From Erigeron canadensis (taxonomy: Eukaryota > Streptophyta > Magnoliopsida > Asterales > Asteraceae), in NCBI RefSeq assembly GCF_010389155.1, contig NC_057767.1, positions 25,431,723 to 25,495,722 on the forward strand: DNA of 64,000 nt. The letters are read 5' to 3'. The notes beneath the pieces were generated by a model. It saw only the letters and a program-made list of their open reading frames with translations. It had not been told where the DNA came from and ran no database searches. Made by a program: the position numbers and the translations under genes. Below, piece by piece: positions 23,701 to 36,960 of the stretch; within the stretch, counting starts at the first letter, position 1, and each line of letters begins with the position of its first letter.

Positions 23701-26700
23701 AGGGATTAAGAATATTGAGATGAAATTTCACTATAAAACTATAAGAAGTGATTTTTGTACAACATTAAAAAACCAGTTTCACAAATGGGACAATTGTAAC
23801 AGGGCTTGAACTTATTGGGATGAAATTTCCCATATATGCCAAGTTTAATTTCTTTATTTATATATCCAGAAACAGATATTGTGCCCACCTCATATATTTT
23901 TACCTATTTAGGTGAAGGTGTGTTGTGTTACATTAACCTGAAAATCCAGGTTCAGACAGAACCTCCAAATTTATTCAGGTATTCAGATCACATTCAGGTT
24001 AGAGTTCTTTTTCTTCCCAAACTGGAACCCATATTAGAACCTTTTTGAAAGTTTAACATTTCCGAATAACCAAAAAAAGAGTATATTATATCTAACTAGC
24101 CTATTATTGACACAATGTGCAGCATGAATAACTTTGGATAGTTTCCTGAGATTTCTTTATTGAAGCTTAGAAATAGAGTTCAAAATTTCTAAGCGATGGA
24201 CTTTTGAACAAAACATATTTTAATTAAAAATTTGCTTTCATTAATTTGATTTGGAAGGGTATAATTTTTGTTTCCCCAAAATGCATAGTAAAATCAAAAC
24301 ACAAGGGGTTTTCAACTTTTGATAAATATATTTGGGCATATTGCATGATAAAGCACACATATCGTGGTATAAAGTGTGAATGTTTGATAATAAATCACAT
24401 AATTATCTCTTGTAATGCATAGTAAAGCGTGAAAATTTGGCCAGATCTTGCAACAAAATGGTAAACGTGTTATTCACTTCAAGATTAGTTCAGTAATTGA
24501 TCTATAGATCAATGACAATGTTTTACCTTGTTGACAATTAGCTCTGCATGCTTCACAAGCAGCAGTAGCGTCTCACCTGCAGCAGTGCTTAAAACAGGAA
24601 CAAGAGCAGGCAATGTTGATGTCTCAAAATCAATTTTATCCTGCAATACATGAAGAAATCTTAGGCAACATGATCAGTACGAAAACATATCACACCTAAT
24701 GAAAAGAGTTCTTGCTTCTATTTAGAAAAAGAATGAGCAAAATCAATTATGAGCGTAACACAGGCTGCATCATCTAGAAACATACCAACCCAGAATTATA
24801 TTTTAAAGCTATTATATATATACATATATAATATAATATAACTACTACTCCGTATTATTAATCAAGATACTGTTTGAACACAAGGATATCAATAGAAATA
24901 TATATATATATATATATATATAGTTATATAGTTATATGTTAGTTAAGATGTGCCTAAGAGTGCAATTAGAAGTCAAACCACGTAGACATAATTAGAGGAA
25001 AGGTTGAATGTAGCTAAACGTGATGCTGAGTTTTCCTAAATATATTGTTTTCCACATAAATGGTAATACAAACAAGAAGAAAAACATCTTTCATGACCAG
25101 GTATACAGTACCTGTGAGTCGGCTATCTTTAAAACCATTGGCAGGATCATTGGCTGCAGAACCATATTCCGAAGCTCTGCACACAGAGGCGGAAGAACCT
25201 ACACAAACAACAAGTAGTTCATTCATCACTTCAGTTATCTTAACAAAAAAAAAAGATTGAAACACAGGCTAAATCATTATATTTAGCAATTAACAAAAAA
25301 GCCAGATTCGAGCTATTACTCATAACAATCATTATGAATAAAATCCACATTTATCTTATGAAATAAAATCAGCAGATAAAGAGTAACATGACATGCAATT
25401 GTTTCTTGCTATAACCAGCCTAAAGTGATATATAATACTCCAAAGCCCATAATTAAATCGAAAACACAACCTTGTAGCGCAACACACGAGCATCAAAATC
25501 TTTCCACATGTCCAACAGAGCTTTTAAAAACTCTGACTTCTGCATGTTATCTCTTTCCTGAAATCAAGAAAAAAAAATTTGGCATATTAAAAAATATAAG
25601 AAAAAAAGAAGCAACTTAGTAAAAAGCTTATCTTCAACGCACGTACAAGCATATGGTCCAGGAAGCGAAGTGCTCGCAACCTAGTGTCATCACGGAAAAA
25701 GGGAGAACCTGAAAAGTGAGAAAAGTATAGACAACTTTGAGAATTCGAACGATATGAAGCCAAAATACTGCCATTTCAAAGTTCTTTTAAAGTTCTTGTA
25801 TTTACCACCAACAGAACTACAAACACAAGGGGGAATAAGCAAATGATACAAACACAAATATTCTGTAGTATATCGCCAAAAACACAAGTTACACTTATCA
25901 TTTGTTTGGTACATACAGATGATATGTTGATAGATATAAAAGATCGTTTAGACAGTTGCCCTCCATTTCCTTGGTTTGTATTATGCATTTTGGTTTCGCT
26001 TAATCCAAGGACTCTTTTCCGGATAAAAGATAATTTACAAATCACCCTAGAACATTATGTATAATGTGAAGCTAACAATGACATTTGTTTGGTACATACA
26101 GATGATATGTTGATAGATATAAAAGATCGTTTAGACAGTTGCCCTCCATTTCCTTGGTTTGTATTATGCATTTTGGTTTCGCTTAATCCAAGGACTCTTT
26201 TCCGGATAAAAGATAATTTACAAATCACCCTAGAACATTATGTATAATGTGAAGCTAACAATGACATTTGTTTGGTACATACAGATGATATGTTGATAGA
26301 TATAAAAGATCGTTTAGACAGTTGCCCTCCATTTCCTTGGTTTGTATTATGCATTTTGGTTTCGCTTAATCCAAGGACTCTTTTCCGGATAAAAGATAAT
26401 TTACAAATCACCCTAGAACATTATGTATAATGTGAAGCTAACAATGACAAAGAAGACGGTGGTGGTCCGGGGTGGTGGTACGTTGGTCTTAGGTAGTGCT
26501 CTGGCTTGTAAAGGGAGAAAAAAAAAGTGTAATTAGAGAGATGGATTGTAGGGATTGTGAAAGAGCGGAATGGTCAAAAAGGGGGAGTTCTTAATATCTG
26601 GTGAAAAATGGAGGGTGGAGACTGAAGTGGTCAACATTTTGAAAAATGGTGGGGTCTTTCAATACATGCATACATTACAAATATATTATGAATTTATGAT

Positions 26701-29700
26701 TTTACATGATGTTAAAAATTACACAGGTCTTTACCTGTAAAATCCAAAGCCGTTGGTCTTAAAGCCTCATTTGGTGAAAGCATTCTTTTTAAGTCCGCAA
26801 CTAGTTCATGGGGAATTGATGAAAAAGCATCGCTGGATAAATATGTCAAATTATTCATGTACTGCATAGAAGGTCACAAATACACTATTAAATATAATTA
26901 GATAAACTGTACTACGTAAGGCCAAAATCAATTTTCTCTTTTTTGGGTTGGTGTGAGGGGTTAATACCATTTTCACGTTATTGCGGCAGTCAAACAAAGG
27001 CTTTTTAGCAATCAAATGAAAAGCGAGACATGCAAAGCTAAAGATATCAGAAGAACATCCGACTGAAGAAGCCTTGGCCCGAACCAACTCTGGAGCGGTG
27101 TAGTTCAAAGATGGTTGAAGAGGGAGTAGCGAATCTTCAACATCATATTCCTGATAAGAGAGATTTGAGACATAGTTATATACAATAATATAATATAATG
27201 TTTGCAATTCTGATTGTAGAGTTTGGCAGATAATGGCTATACATAATTACACATAATAATCAATAACATATTATTTTAGAACTGCTTATGAAAGCATGCA
27301 TTATGTAGCCAATATAAAGAGTATTATGTAGAATTTGCAACCTTGGTTCTTAATATTTTTGGTTGTCATTTAGGCATATCATATTAATCTTCATAAACTC
27401 ACCGAATAATGGAAGGGCTGCACAGTAGATGAATCTGTAGATGACTGGTCTGCTGATACTGCAAAACTGAATCCACCAAGCTTCCAAGCTCCACTTGAGT
27501 TGATAAGAACGGCCTGAAATAATGCAATGAAAAAAGCATGGTCAAATGATATGCCGGGCTAACTGGATTAGGAGTCTTACGATGACAGATTTATGCTCAA
27601 CTGAACAATACAGCCGTTGCATATAGATGATTGATGAGAATTAGTTGTCATCAACATATAATAATAATAACATTAGAGAGAAATTTGATAACTTTTATCT
27701 AATAAATATATGTAGAGACCACCACTAAGCACAGCTCGTCAATTTAAGATAAGCACACAGCTTTATGTATCTACAAAAATTTGATTTGGCAATATATATA
27801 TATATATATAGGAAAAGCTTAATGTGAGAACCATTTGAATTGAAGGAACCATGAAAACCTTTAAATTATAACTTGATGTTCATATATGAATGTTATTTGT
27901 GAACAGATTCGTGCAGATATGAACATATCAAGTTATATATACTCTTACCTATGTTCATACGCGAATAGTTCTCACATGATATTATATATATATATATATC
28001 AGCATCTTGTTTATTGGACATACAACGCACTAAACTGTTACATAACATCATAGCAAAGATGACAAATTGACATCCTGATCCAAAAAAACCTTACCCAAAG
28101 AAATTTTTCATGCAAAACAAAGTTGACAATAACCAAAAGGCCATGCCCTAACGAAAAATAGAGACCCACATTTAGAATAAAGTTATTCTATACAGCCATC
28201 CATGCTGTAACTATTTATGCTATATATAATATATATGCTACTTCTAGGAAAACAATAGAGTAAGGAAGTAAAATATTGAAAACTTCAAGACAGAGTCACA
28301 GAGGGTTAAGAACATAAAGCATTGAAAAAAGAAATATACAACTTGCTAAAATAATCATTTGGTATTAAATGATATTTGAAGCTTAACTTTCTTTTTTCAT
28401 CATTGGCTAGTTTATCTCAGTATTTTCATTTTTGAAGGCATTAAGGAGAGTTTAACAACCCCTAGGAATACGAAGTTTGTGCCTTGTGGGTTATCATTAT
28501 GAAGGAAAAGCAACATCTTTATATTCATGTCAATATGTCATACTATTTGTATTCTTTTCCTAGTGGAACAATATTGCGCCTGATGAACACTCTTAGTTGT
28601 TAGTTGATGCTCCGAATAAACCATGAAATTTTGCTTTATTTATGCAATATGCAAATCTTCATTTGACGTGAAACATGGCCTAAAAACTCACTCCTGTTCA
28701 TTACTTCATTTTAACCACTTACAAAACTATTAACTAAAGATAGGGGCCCGCTTCTAACTAAAATGTAGAACCCAATCTTTTTTCCATCTCACAACATGAT
28801 TCAACATGACCTCCCACTGTCCCACATTCGTTTACATATGAGACTTCATTTGCAGAATTGCAGCATGTTAAGAACAATATAGCCCCAGTTTGTATCAAAG
28901 GGTTCTGAAAAATTGACAGAGAAGGATTTATAATTAACTGTGCAATTTCCTGCGATATTTTATATGAAGACCATGCTGACAGAAGCACATAGCATTGTGA
29001 GGGACAGTGGTTAGTGCTATGGGTCAGTGATTTCTCTGAGTCTTGATTCTTTTTCAGTTCTTATGTGGGTTAAGAGTGATTTATCTCCTAGAAACCAAGA
29101 CCCTTAGTACTTTGTAATATACATTAACCAAAAACTAGAGTTGGAATTGTTATGTATTATATTCATAGCCCGTTCAAGCATCGTGAACATTCCCATAATC
29201 CCTAAGCAAAGCTATCACCTGAATTTCAATTTTCTAAAGTCTTACTCATTCAAGAAGCATGCATTCATTCTTAAGTGGTTCTCATCAATCAGAGTAGGGC
29301 TTTGATTCTTCATCTTAACTATTAAACAAAAAACCATGACTTGCCATTTTTGGATAATGAGACTTATGCATCTCTATCTTTCCTATCAAGTGGGAGCTAC
29401 AATACACCAAGTTGTTGACATGTAACAGAGGAACTCTGAGTCACCCAATGCTATCTTTGTTAACTTAAGTATTGATATTAATGCACTCAATCAGTAAAGA
29501 TAGGATCTCCCAGTTACCCAACCTTGGTTGGAATCCTTTTGTTTCGACTTTCAAGTGTCTCTTATCGATTTGGTTAAGTAATTTGATGCTATGCTACTAA
29601 ACTGGGTAACTGGGCAAGGCCAAAATACATCCTGAGAAATTCTAATAGAAAAATACAGGCATCATGTTTTATTATCTGATATTCTTTTACCAGCCTTAAT

Positions 29701-32700
29701 TCTGCAGCCATATTTGCGGTTTGAAAACTAAATTGCAGGTTGTTATCACTTATCATGAAGAAACATTGTGTATTAGAATTTGCACAAGTAGGGGCAGAAG
29801 CTTATTTCTAAGCACATACATGTCATTCAACATGTAAAAGGAGAAACATGAGAAGCATTAACACAAAGTCCCCCTGTCAAAACTATGAAAGTTAAACTGT
29901 TCTATTAAACTTTATTAACTGTAAGATTATATTGAAAAAGTGTGGCCCCATTGAGGTGTTATGACACAAAATAAAGAAAAAAATGATATGTATCAATTGA
30001 TAAAACGGAAAATAAGCGAGAAAACAGAGGATAACACAGAGAAAGCCAGCCAAACTCGGTTGTTAGATTTATTGATAATCTGGATTAATGCCCCAGTAGC
30101 CCAGTTGTCTGGATTAATGCCCCAGCGGCCCTAAGTTCCTAAGAACAATTGATAATAATCTCCACACCTAACCCTAATGGCTGGCAGCCTTATTTGTAGA
30201 CAGACTTGACCTAATCTTGGAGAACAAGTAGTTACCAAGAATAAGAAACAATTATTAAAAAACACACTTAACACCCTTATACTTTTATTTCATATCATCC
30301 TCAAGGTGTGGCTTCAAAAATTGCTTCAGGTGATTCCCGGATCCCATATGATGACTTGAAATTCCAAAGCTAGTTGACCATATGGTTGTAGCACATACTC
30401 AATCTTGGATTTGTCTTACAACCATTCCTTAAGTTCATAACAGGTAGAGTTCTTAGAAGACTGCTCGATAAAATCAATAAATTGACACTTCAACTTCATG
30501 TTAGGTTCAGTGGCAGGTTGATTAGGTAAAACTTTCAGCAGCACCCAGGTAGCCTTATTGTTTTCAATGAAGTGATGACCTAATTCTTCTGACACCACCA
30601 TGGTAGCCGTAGGTTTGATAGGATTATCATTCAGATCCTCATCCACCACCGCTGGTTTAACACGCGATTCATGGCTCTGATGTGTAACTCCAAGAAGACA
30701 CCCTGATCTTCATTGTTGATGGATCGATCAGGTTCATCATTATATAATAATGCATCTGAAATTTCTTCGTGGTTGTCGACTTCATCATCCTCAACTTCTA
30801 CAATCGTTGCTTGAATCTTTCCATTCATAAAGAACTCATTATCTTTCATCAATTCCCCAAGAGTAATATTGATATCAAACTCCAAATCTTGGTTATAAAA
30901 AGAAGAATTAGAATCGAATGGAGAGAAAGAATTTTGCAAGCCATTGGAATCAATTTTTAAAGCCAATGAAATCGCATCTTTCACCTTAATGCAGCTATAT
31001 TGATGCCACTCATCAGATATTTCCTTGATTTCAGGTTTTAACCCATTGATGAATAGGTATATGCCGTAGAATTCAGAAATTTCTTCCAAATTTCTAACCT
31101 GATCAAATAATATTTGAAACGAATTGCAGTAATCAATAACAGTACACCTTCCTGTTTGAATGCCATTAACTGCTCCATCGCACTTCTTTGTCGATTTCAA
31201 AGATGTTGTTGTCTAACCCACAGTCAAGAGGATTGAGGGCTCTGATACCAATTGATATGTATCAATTGATGAAACAGAAAATAAGCGAGAAAACACAGAG
31301 GATAACACAGAGAAAGCCAGCCAAACTCGGTTGTTAGATTTATTGATAATCTGGATTAATGCCCCAGTAGCCCAGTTGTCTGGATTAATGCCTCAGCGGC
31401 CCTAAGTTCCTAAGAACAATTGATAATAATCTCCACACCTAACCCTAATGGCTGGCAGCCTTATTTGTAGACAGACTTGACCTAATCTTGGAGAACAAGT
31501 AGTTACCAAGAATAAGAAACAATTATTAAAAAACACACTTAACACCCTTATACTTTTATTTCATATCATTCCAGCAGATTCATATCAAAAAAAATCTGTT
31601 AGAGTGATTCTTTGCACAGTATATGTATGTTACTAACGAGCAAAGATGTCATTAAAGATAGCATGTTCATACCTCAGGGGATATGCCACGATGAATGAGA
31701 CGGGCATTATTGTGGAGAAAATCCAAAGATTCTGCTACCTGAAGTAATCCATGTTTTACTTCCAACAAACCCATTTCCTACAAATGAAACAGCAAACTTA
31801 TCAGAAATATAATCTTATGACAGCCAGCAATGTGCAGTAAATATAACCAATCATCTTTATTACAAAACATAATTTAGTACTTCAACAAGGTTGAACAGTT
31901 AAAGACACCATTTTATATCATTATCAGAATGCAGAAAGGCCGTTTACCCTATAACATGTATCTATCATCAAATAGTCAAACCTATATAAACTAAAGCCAT
32001 GATTGGCATTCTGTGTCCATACAGCATTAGACATACAAAATTGTTGCACTGCATGCACGCAGGGTGAAATTTATTAACCACCTTTAAAACTACATAATGA
32101 ATAATTAGATCTACATAATTGAGAGCTATCTTCTATGTTGGTGAATCACATTACACTGGATTTTAAGTTCAGTACCCTTACATAGTTACATTCCAACTAC
32201 CCATCATGTCACTGACACATTAAATAATGGTCATGATCAGATGTTCTTAGAGTTAATGCCTTAGGTATAACTTTACCTCATTCTGATAGACACGCCTAAG
32301 GAAAGTAGCCTCAATGCTAAACAAACACATAACATGGGCTATACTTCATTTTGGCACAAATAAACATAGAGAAGCAGTGATGGTACTTGTCAATGTAACA
32401 AAACTTTTTAGGTTCCAATAACTTGTCAACGTAATAACCACATTATTTTTTAGGAAGTATTAATACACAAATAGACACAGATCCCACACATTTTCACATG
32501 TTATCCACCATGGACTATAACCCACGGCCTGATTGGTTGGCAGGTCATCATACATACCACAACATTGAATTAGAATGGCTGCCATATGTCAATAGCCATT
32601 AAGGTCTAACCCTTGCAAGTCCCAGGAGTTAAAAACATTAAAAAAAAAAAATTAAAAGTGCATTCACTGCTAGGCTACATGCTAACTAATTCAAATTTGA

Positions 32701-34341
32701 AAAAGCTGAATTCTAACCAAGAAATAATAGATGCTTTAAGAAATAAGTTATTTCCCACATTTTGCCTATTGTAAGACCTCATATTTACACCAAAATCCAG
32801 ATAGATCAAAGTTAGCAATTCAATAGATAAACAGTGATACCAGGACATCCTCATAGACTACCATCATGTATTGTACAATGGGGCTAAGTTTTTATAAACA
32901 TATTCAACTTGAAACGTTTTGCTACAATATCTATCTGACTTCCAAACTTCCTTTTGCATGCACCATACTTTCCAATTTATTACCATGTGATAGATCTGAG
33001 CTCTAATAACCATTAGACCAGTGGCATGGCAGCATGGCACCGATGGTTGCCACATCAGCAAAACATACCAATTACCCTAATGAAAGAATCACCACGATTC
33101 ACACATAATCAGTGAACCAAGCATGTTAAACACATAACAATGTCTAAGACTAACATACACAATACTGCAAAACATGACAAATTGACAAGTTTGATTCATT
33201 TAAAAACACGTAATCCTGAATAAAATCATGCAAATAATAAAGTAATCTTCATCTACTAGTGCATAACACCACAACCTTAACCCAAGTACAAATTCTCAAT
33301 CTCCCTAGTTACATTATCATAAAGTTCCTAAAACGACATTTCTATCCGGGGTTCACGATCAATAAAATGCATCCAACTTTACACAATACTCTTATTTGTA
33401 TACATTTTCCTACGTTTAACTAACGCGACATCAATCTAACTTTACACTTACATTTACAAGTATAATAACTAGTCACATACATACAAATATACAATTAACC
33501 GTAATTATAACATCGATATAACAAACATAACTATATATATATATATAGGGGAAAGATAATTTGAGACCAACTAAAAAAAGTCCAAAAAAGGACCATTGAT
33601 TTTCGTAACTTACACACCACCATCATCATCTACTACGATATACAAGACTTTTTGTAAAAACAATAAGACTTTCCAACGATGGGCCCATAGAAAAATCATG
33701 TGTAAGTTAACTTACACATGATTTTCTGGTGGGCCGTAGATGATGATGGTGTACAAAAATCAATGGTCCTAGTTGGTCCTAAATGGTCCTAAAATAAAAG
33801 GTTGTCTCAAAATATCTCACCCGTACCCTACTATATATATATATACACATATATACATACATACCATCCCTTGAAGTTCTTTAGGAACTTTGACCACATT
33901 ATCCAAAATCCCAACGGCATTCGCGACAGACGCGAACAACGGCTCCGTAACCATCGCCATGGCATTCTTATTCTCATCTAACCCTTGGATCACGTGCACC
34001 ACACCTGGATGTCTCAACCTAACTAACCTAGCTGCATCAGCTCTCACAATCTCATAAAATAAATCCTCACTCGCTTTCGATAACCCCGATTTCGCTCGGT
34101 TTTCGCTTATCGATTTCTTATCAATCACCCACACACACACAGTTGGATACTGATGTGATATCCCTGTTGATCCGCCACGCGCTTTTCCGGTGTATAACTT
34201 CCACGCGAGTCCGGGTCCGGCTGACCCGATCTGATCCAGAAGCTCGTAGTCTTGTAATGGTTTTGGCCCGGTTACATCTTGGACCGTTTTTTCGATTGTT
34301 TTTGCGAATGCTTGTGTCAAGGATTTTATATTTAAAGACAT
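20723..34341 (-). CDS. SCYL2: SCY1-like pseudokinase, SCYL2 type, 14 exons
   Basis: Clathrin-vesicle/TGN trafficking protein. Exons (minus): 33,865-34,341, 31,673-31,777, 27,403-27,513, 26,968-27,150, 26,735-26,861, 25,647-25,708, 25,471-25,557, 25,112-25,198, 24,527-24,640, 22,869-22,997, 22,517-22,579, 22,216-22,377, 21,654-21,772, 20,723-21,554. Every intron is GT/AG and the phases join to 885 residues, close to plant SCYL2 length. The kinase-like domain (about 30-330) lacks key residues: the HRD site reads HRG (188-190) and DFG reads GGF (207-209), so it should be catalytically dead. HEAT-type helices follow (about 340-600), then a Ser/Asn/Pro-rich tail with WDEDW (657), DPF (751) and a C-terminal LLDLL resembling a clathrin box. 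Introns 1, 2 and 5 are enlarged by insertions. The gene appears intact. See the upstream LTR at 34,383. Confidence 0.93.
23515..23590 (+). repeat. SINE/tRNA-like fragment in SCYL2 intron 9
   Basis: AACAGTTGGTTATGGTGCTC followed by TCTTGGGTTTGATTCCCC has the look of a degenerate Pol III A/B box pair. It is too short and irregular to be a tRNA gene. Confidence 0.35.
25901..26449. repeat. three identical 183-bp tandem units in SCYL2 intron 5
   Basis: The unit starts TTTGTTTGGTACATACAGAT and repeats exactly at 25,901, 26,084 and 26,267; I see no base difference between copies. Each unit ends ...GCTAACAATGACA. It has no close relative elsewhere in the window. The period is divisible by three, but each unit carries a stop in the longest frame, so it does not encode a repeat protein. 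Identity between copies implies a very recent duplication or an assembly artefact. Confidence 0.95.
27811..27983. mobile_element. MITE between TA runs in SCYL2 intron 2
   Basis: GGAAAAGCTTAATGTGAGAA at the left and, reverse complemented, ATATCATGTGAGAACTATTC at the right form imperfect terminal repeats. The interior has inverted AACTTGATGTTCATAT-like blocks. Both sides are (TA)n, consistent with insertion at TA. Confidence 0.5.
29984..30297 (-). repeat. 3' LTR of the intron-2 retroelement
   Basis: 314 bp, TGATATG...CATATCA on the minus strand, preceded by a short purine-leaning stretch (CCTTGAGGA) in the polypurine-tract position. Confidence 0.88.
30416..31200 (-). pseudogene. gag-like ORF remnant of the intron-2 element
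   Basis: One frame (30,631-31,200) contains [28 protein letters not shown] and WHQYSC...[10 protein letters not shown], the layout of a plant retrotransposon gag capsid segment, followed by an acidic region. A second short frame (30,416-30,649) overlaps its end, so the original reading frame may have shifted near 30,640. No CCHC zinc knuckle or pol domain is seen. It matches the pseudogene at 35,588-36,756 block by block, which supports real ancestry rather than chance. Confidence 0.7.
31253..31568 (-). repeat. 5' LTR of the intron-2 retroelement
   Basis: 316 bp, nearly identical to the 3' LTR. It differs by a 2-bp indel and a few substitutions visible near its inner end. Confidence 0.88.
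33548..33829. mobile_element. MITE next to the SCYL2 exon 1 splice donor
   Basis: It is flanked on both sides by (TA)n. The ends GGGGAAAGATAATTTGAGAC and, reverse complemented, AGGGTACGGGTGAGATATTT are imperfect inverted repeats. Its centre is a perfect 34-bp palindrome (33,692-33,725, half-site AAAATCATGTGTAAGTT) within a wider GGGCCC/GGGCC stem. It ends about 35 bp from the exon 1 donor at 33,864. Confidence 0.65.
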
Positions 34342-34382
34342 TTTTTATTTATTTTTTTTGATTAATTTTGGATCTGAATTTT

Positions 34383-34570
34383 TGGTAGAGGAGAAATCAC
34401 AGAGAGAAAATTTAGAGAAGAAGAAAGGAGTTTTGTCAAATTCATGTCTGATTATCTTTTTTCACATATGTAACTATATATATCGTATACAACTATCCTA
34501 TCTTGACACTTCTAGCCCCTCTAATATCATTTATTACATTTCTAGATACACTATATCTTGATATGTAACA
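34383..34570 (-). promoter_or_regulatory. 3' LTR occupying the SCYL2 promoter/5'-UTR position
   Basis: The LTR reads toward SCYL2, and its U5-side end is 42 bp upstream of the SCYL2 ATG (34,339-34,341). No other promoter region fits between the element and the gene, so SCYL2 transcription must start in the LTR, in the retroelement, or within the last 42 bp. The pyrimidine-rich CTTCTTCTCTAAATTTTCTC inside it looks like plant 5' UTR. Promoter activity is inferred from position only. Confidence 0.55.
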
Positions 34571-35587
34571 ATACTCTACTCCTCCCTTGTAGCATTTTTG
34601 TCCTCAAAAATGGCATTCTTTCTGATTAATGTCTTTGGTTCTTTAAGTTGCAAATAAGCTGCTTTGGAAAGCCTTTTCCACCACATCATTTCCTTTTCTG
34701 CATCCACCCTTGCAGCTTCATTGTTGCCACTATCATCCGAGCTATTGACATTCAAAGCTTTAGCACATCTTTCATGTATGTATTCCATGTCAAGGTTGGG
34801 CTGTCCAACCCCATTTGCGTCACCAGAAACAGCAATATAACCACTTTTAGAAATGGGTAAGAGAACTAGTTTTGCAAATGAGGATTCCTTCCCGGTATAG
34901 TCTAAGCTGATCATGGTAGAGCCTGGTATGGACTAAGCGGACTGTAACTATACACACAACGCCATTTTTACATTTCCAAACTTTCTGTCCATGTCGATTG
35001 ACAATACGCAAGTTGACTTCCTAGATCCATTCCCCATTACTCTTCCCATAACACGATTTTCACCCCCAAAAATGGATGCTTTCTTCTTGAGACGGTCATA
35101 TTTGTTAAGAGATGAGATGTATAACTAGGATTCCGTAGTTTCAGCTGCCATTTGAGTGTTGCTTTTTGGATCACTATTGCCAGTTATAGAAGCTCTTGAA
35201 GCTACAAATGTGTCACTCTGAAACTAAATTCCTTTGCAAACTGGTCTGAAAGCATCTTTTACAACATGTATTAGCCATTTATTCTCAAGGTTTTGATTTC
35301 CCGCTCTTCCATATCTTATGGAATCACAATAACTAGAAGCATGAGTCTCTAATCCATCAATAGACTCACACATTCCCACTACTTCTCTAATACAACCTAA
35401 GAAACATTGTTTGCTTTATATGACTATGGAGTGTGTCCTTGTTAGCCTTCCTAGTTTTCTCGAGAACATCCTTCCTCATCTTATCACCTTGACCTTGACC
35501 AGTAACCCCTTCTAGAAACCTACTTCTACTGCTAACCTTTTCCCTCAAAACAACACCCTTAACAGGTCTATTCATCACAACAAAACT

Positions 35588-36756
35588 TCACACTACATGC
35601 ATCTTCTTACTGACCCTCACAAAACACCTCCAACCTAGTTTCCATCTATACCTCCAACCTGGTTTCCATCCTAATGAATCCTTAGAAGCCTGATCAAACT
35701 CTATATTACTAAATACAAACATCCTTTTCACTCTGTCACTTTTACTCAGCAATCCAAAACTTGTAACAGAAATAACGACATCAAGCCTAACTTCCTCTAT
35801 GCTCTTGACAATTTTTGATTTATTGACAATTCCCTCATTGACAATTTCCAGAGTTATTACTACACCATCCAAACAAGGAAGCCATCCCGGTTTCCAACCA
35901 AAATTGTGCATAACCATTCCCATACCTAATACTCCTTTCTTCAAAAATATTTGTCCCCAAAAATCATTTACACAACACAAAACATCACCAAAAGAATGAA
36001 AATTCATTACCTCACCGTGACTAACTTTGACTAATCCTCCTTTTTCAGCCGTAAAATGCCTAAAAATAACATCACTACTAACATCCATTTCAACAAGCAC
36101 ATCATGATTCATCATACAAGTAATACCAGTTTTATACTCATTAATCGCTAGCATCACACTGTTTTGCGCAGGAATTTCACTGAAAATAGCCTCAAAAATA
36201 TTTATATCACTAAATTGAGTCTTAATGTCAACCAAAACTCGGTCAAGCATTTCATTAAACACCTTGTGAGCACTACTCATAATTTCAGAATTCACTTCAA
36301 AATCATTAGCATCAGCCCCATGCTCACTTTTTTCTAAATCTTTATCATCAAATACTTCATCTATAATTGTTTCTTGAATCATCCCATACCTAAAAAACTT
36401 ATTGTCCTTCGTCAACTCATCAAGAGTAATTGTAGGGTCAAACTCCAAATCTTTTATGTAAAATGAAGATGTAGGATCAATGGTGAAAAAGAATCTTGTA
36501 AATCATTAGAATCTATTTTCAAAGCAAGAGAAATCACATCTTCAACCCTATTGCAACTATATTGATGCCAATTCTCAAATACATCCCCAATTTTTGGTTC
36601 TAAACCCAAAATAAAGAGATATATACCATAGAACTCACAAAATCCCTTAGAAATTTGAACTTCTTTGAACCACTTCCGAAATGTGTTACAGTAATCAGAA
36701 ATAGTACCCGTTTGTCTCATCGAAGTTATCTTTGTCATCATTCTTGAATCTATCAT
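35588..36756 (-). pseudogene. gag-like remnant with frameshift, upstream element
   Basis: Frame one (36,454-36,756) has [29 protein letters not shown] and WHQYSC...[14 protein letters not shown] one-base frameshift near 36,484 moves the reading to the second frame (35,588-36,448), which continues DLEFDPTITLDELTKDNKFF. The intron-2 element has the colinear [22 protein letters not shown] tail rich in GWKPGW-type repeats (LGWKPGWRYRWKLGWR) ends the frame. No enzyme domains are present. Confidence 0.7.
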
Positions 36757-36960
36757 TGTTCTTGAACTCTTTTTTTTTTATGGATAGGTCACCGGAGGTA
36801 TGATCGGAATTGATAGAACTCACGGAAAAGAAACAAATCAAAATCCAGTCGTTATTGATTTTAAGAAAAAGAGAATCAATAAACTGCCTAAAACTGATCT
36901 GAACCCTAATCGGAGGCGGAATCGAAAGCACGCCGGAGAATCGGTGGCTCTGATACCAGT

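Larger units (their letters stand above)
29984..31568 (-). mobile_element. gag-only LTR retrotransposon (TR-GAG-like) in SCYL2 intron 2
   Basis: Two LTRs (29,984-30,297 and 31,253-31,568) begin TGATATG and end CATATCA, and differ by only a handful of changes. Inside the right-hand (5') LTR, a minus-strand TGGTATCAGAGC primer-binding site complementary to initiator tRNA-Met ends at about 31,249, two bases from the LTR. The only coding part is a gag-like frame; no protease, reverse transcriptase or integrase is present. The element is co-oriented with SCYL2 and ends about 104 bp before exon 2. The flanking 5-mers (AAAAA and TTCCA) do not match, so no target duplication is visible. Confidence 0.88.

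Noticed and set aside
25621..25646. SCYL2 exon 6 extending to the AAG before ATAAGC
   Set aside because: That would need a non-GT donor and break the family sequence. The GTACGT donor after HML joins in frame to [10 protein letters not shown].
25776..26064. Overlapping open frames on both strands at the 183-bp repeats
   Set aside because: Each repeat unit carries stops in these frames and there is no known motif. The region lies wholly within a SCYL2 intron.
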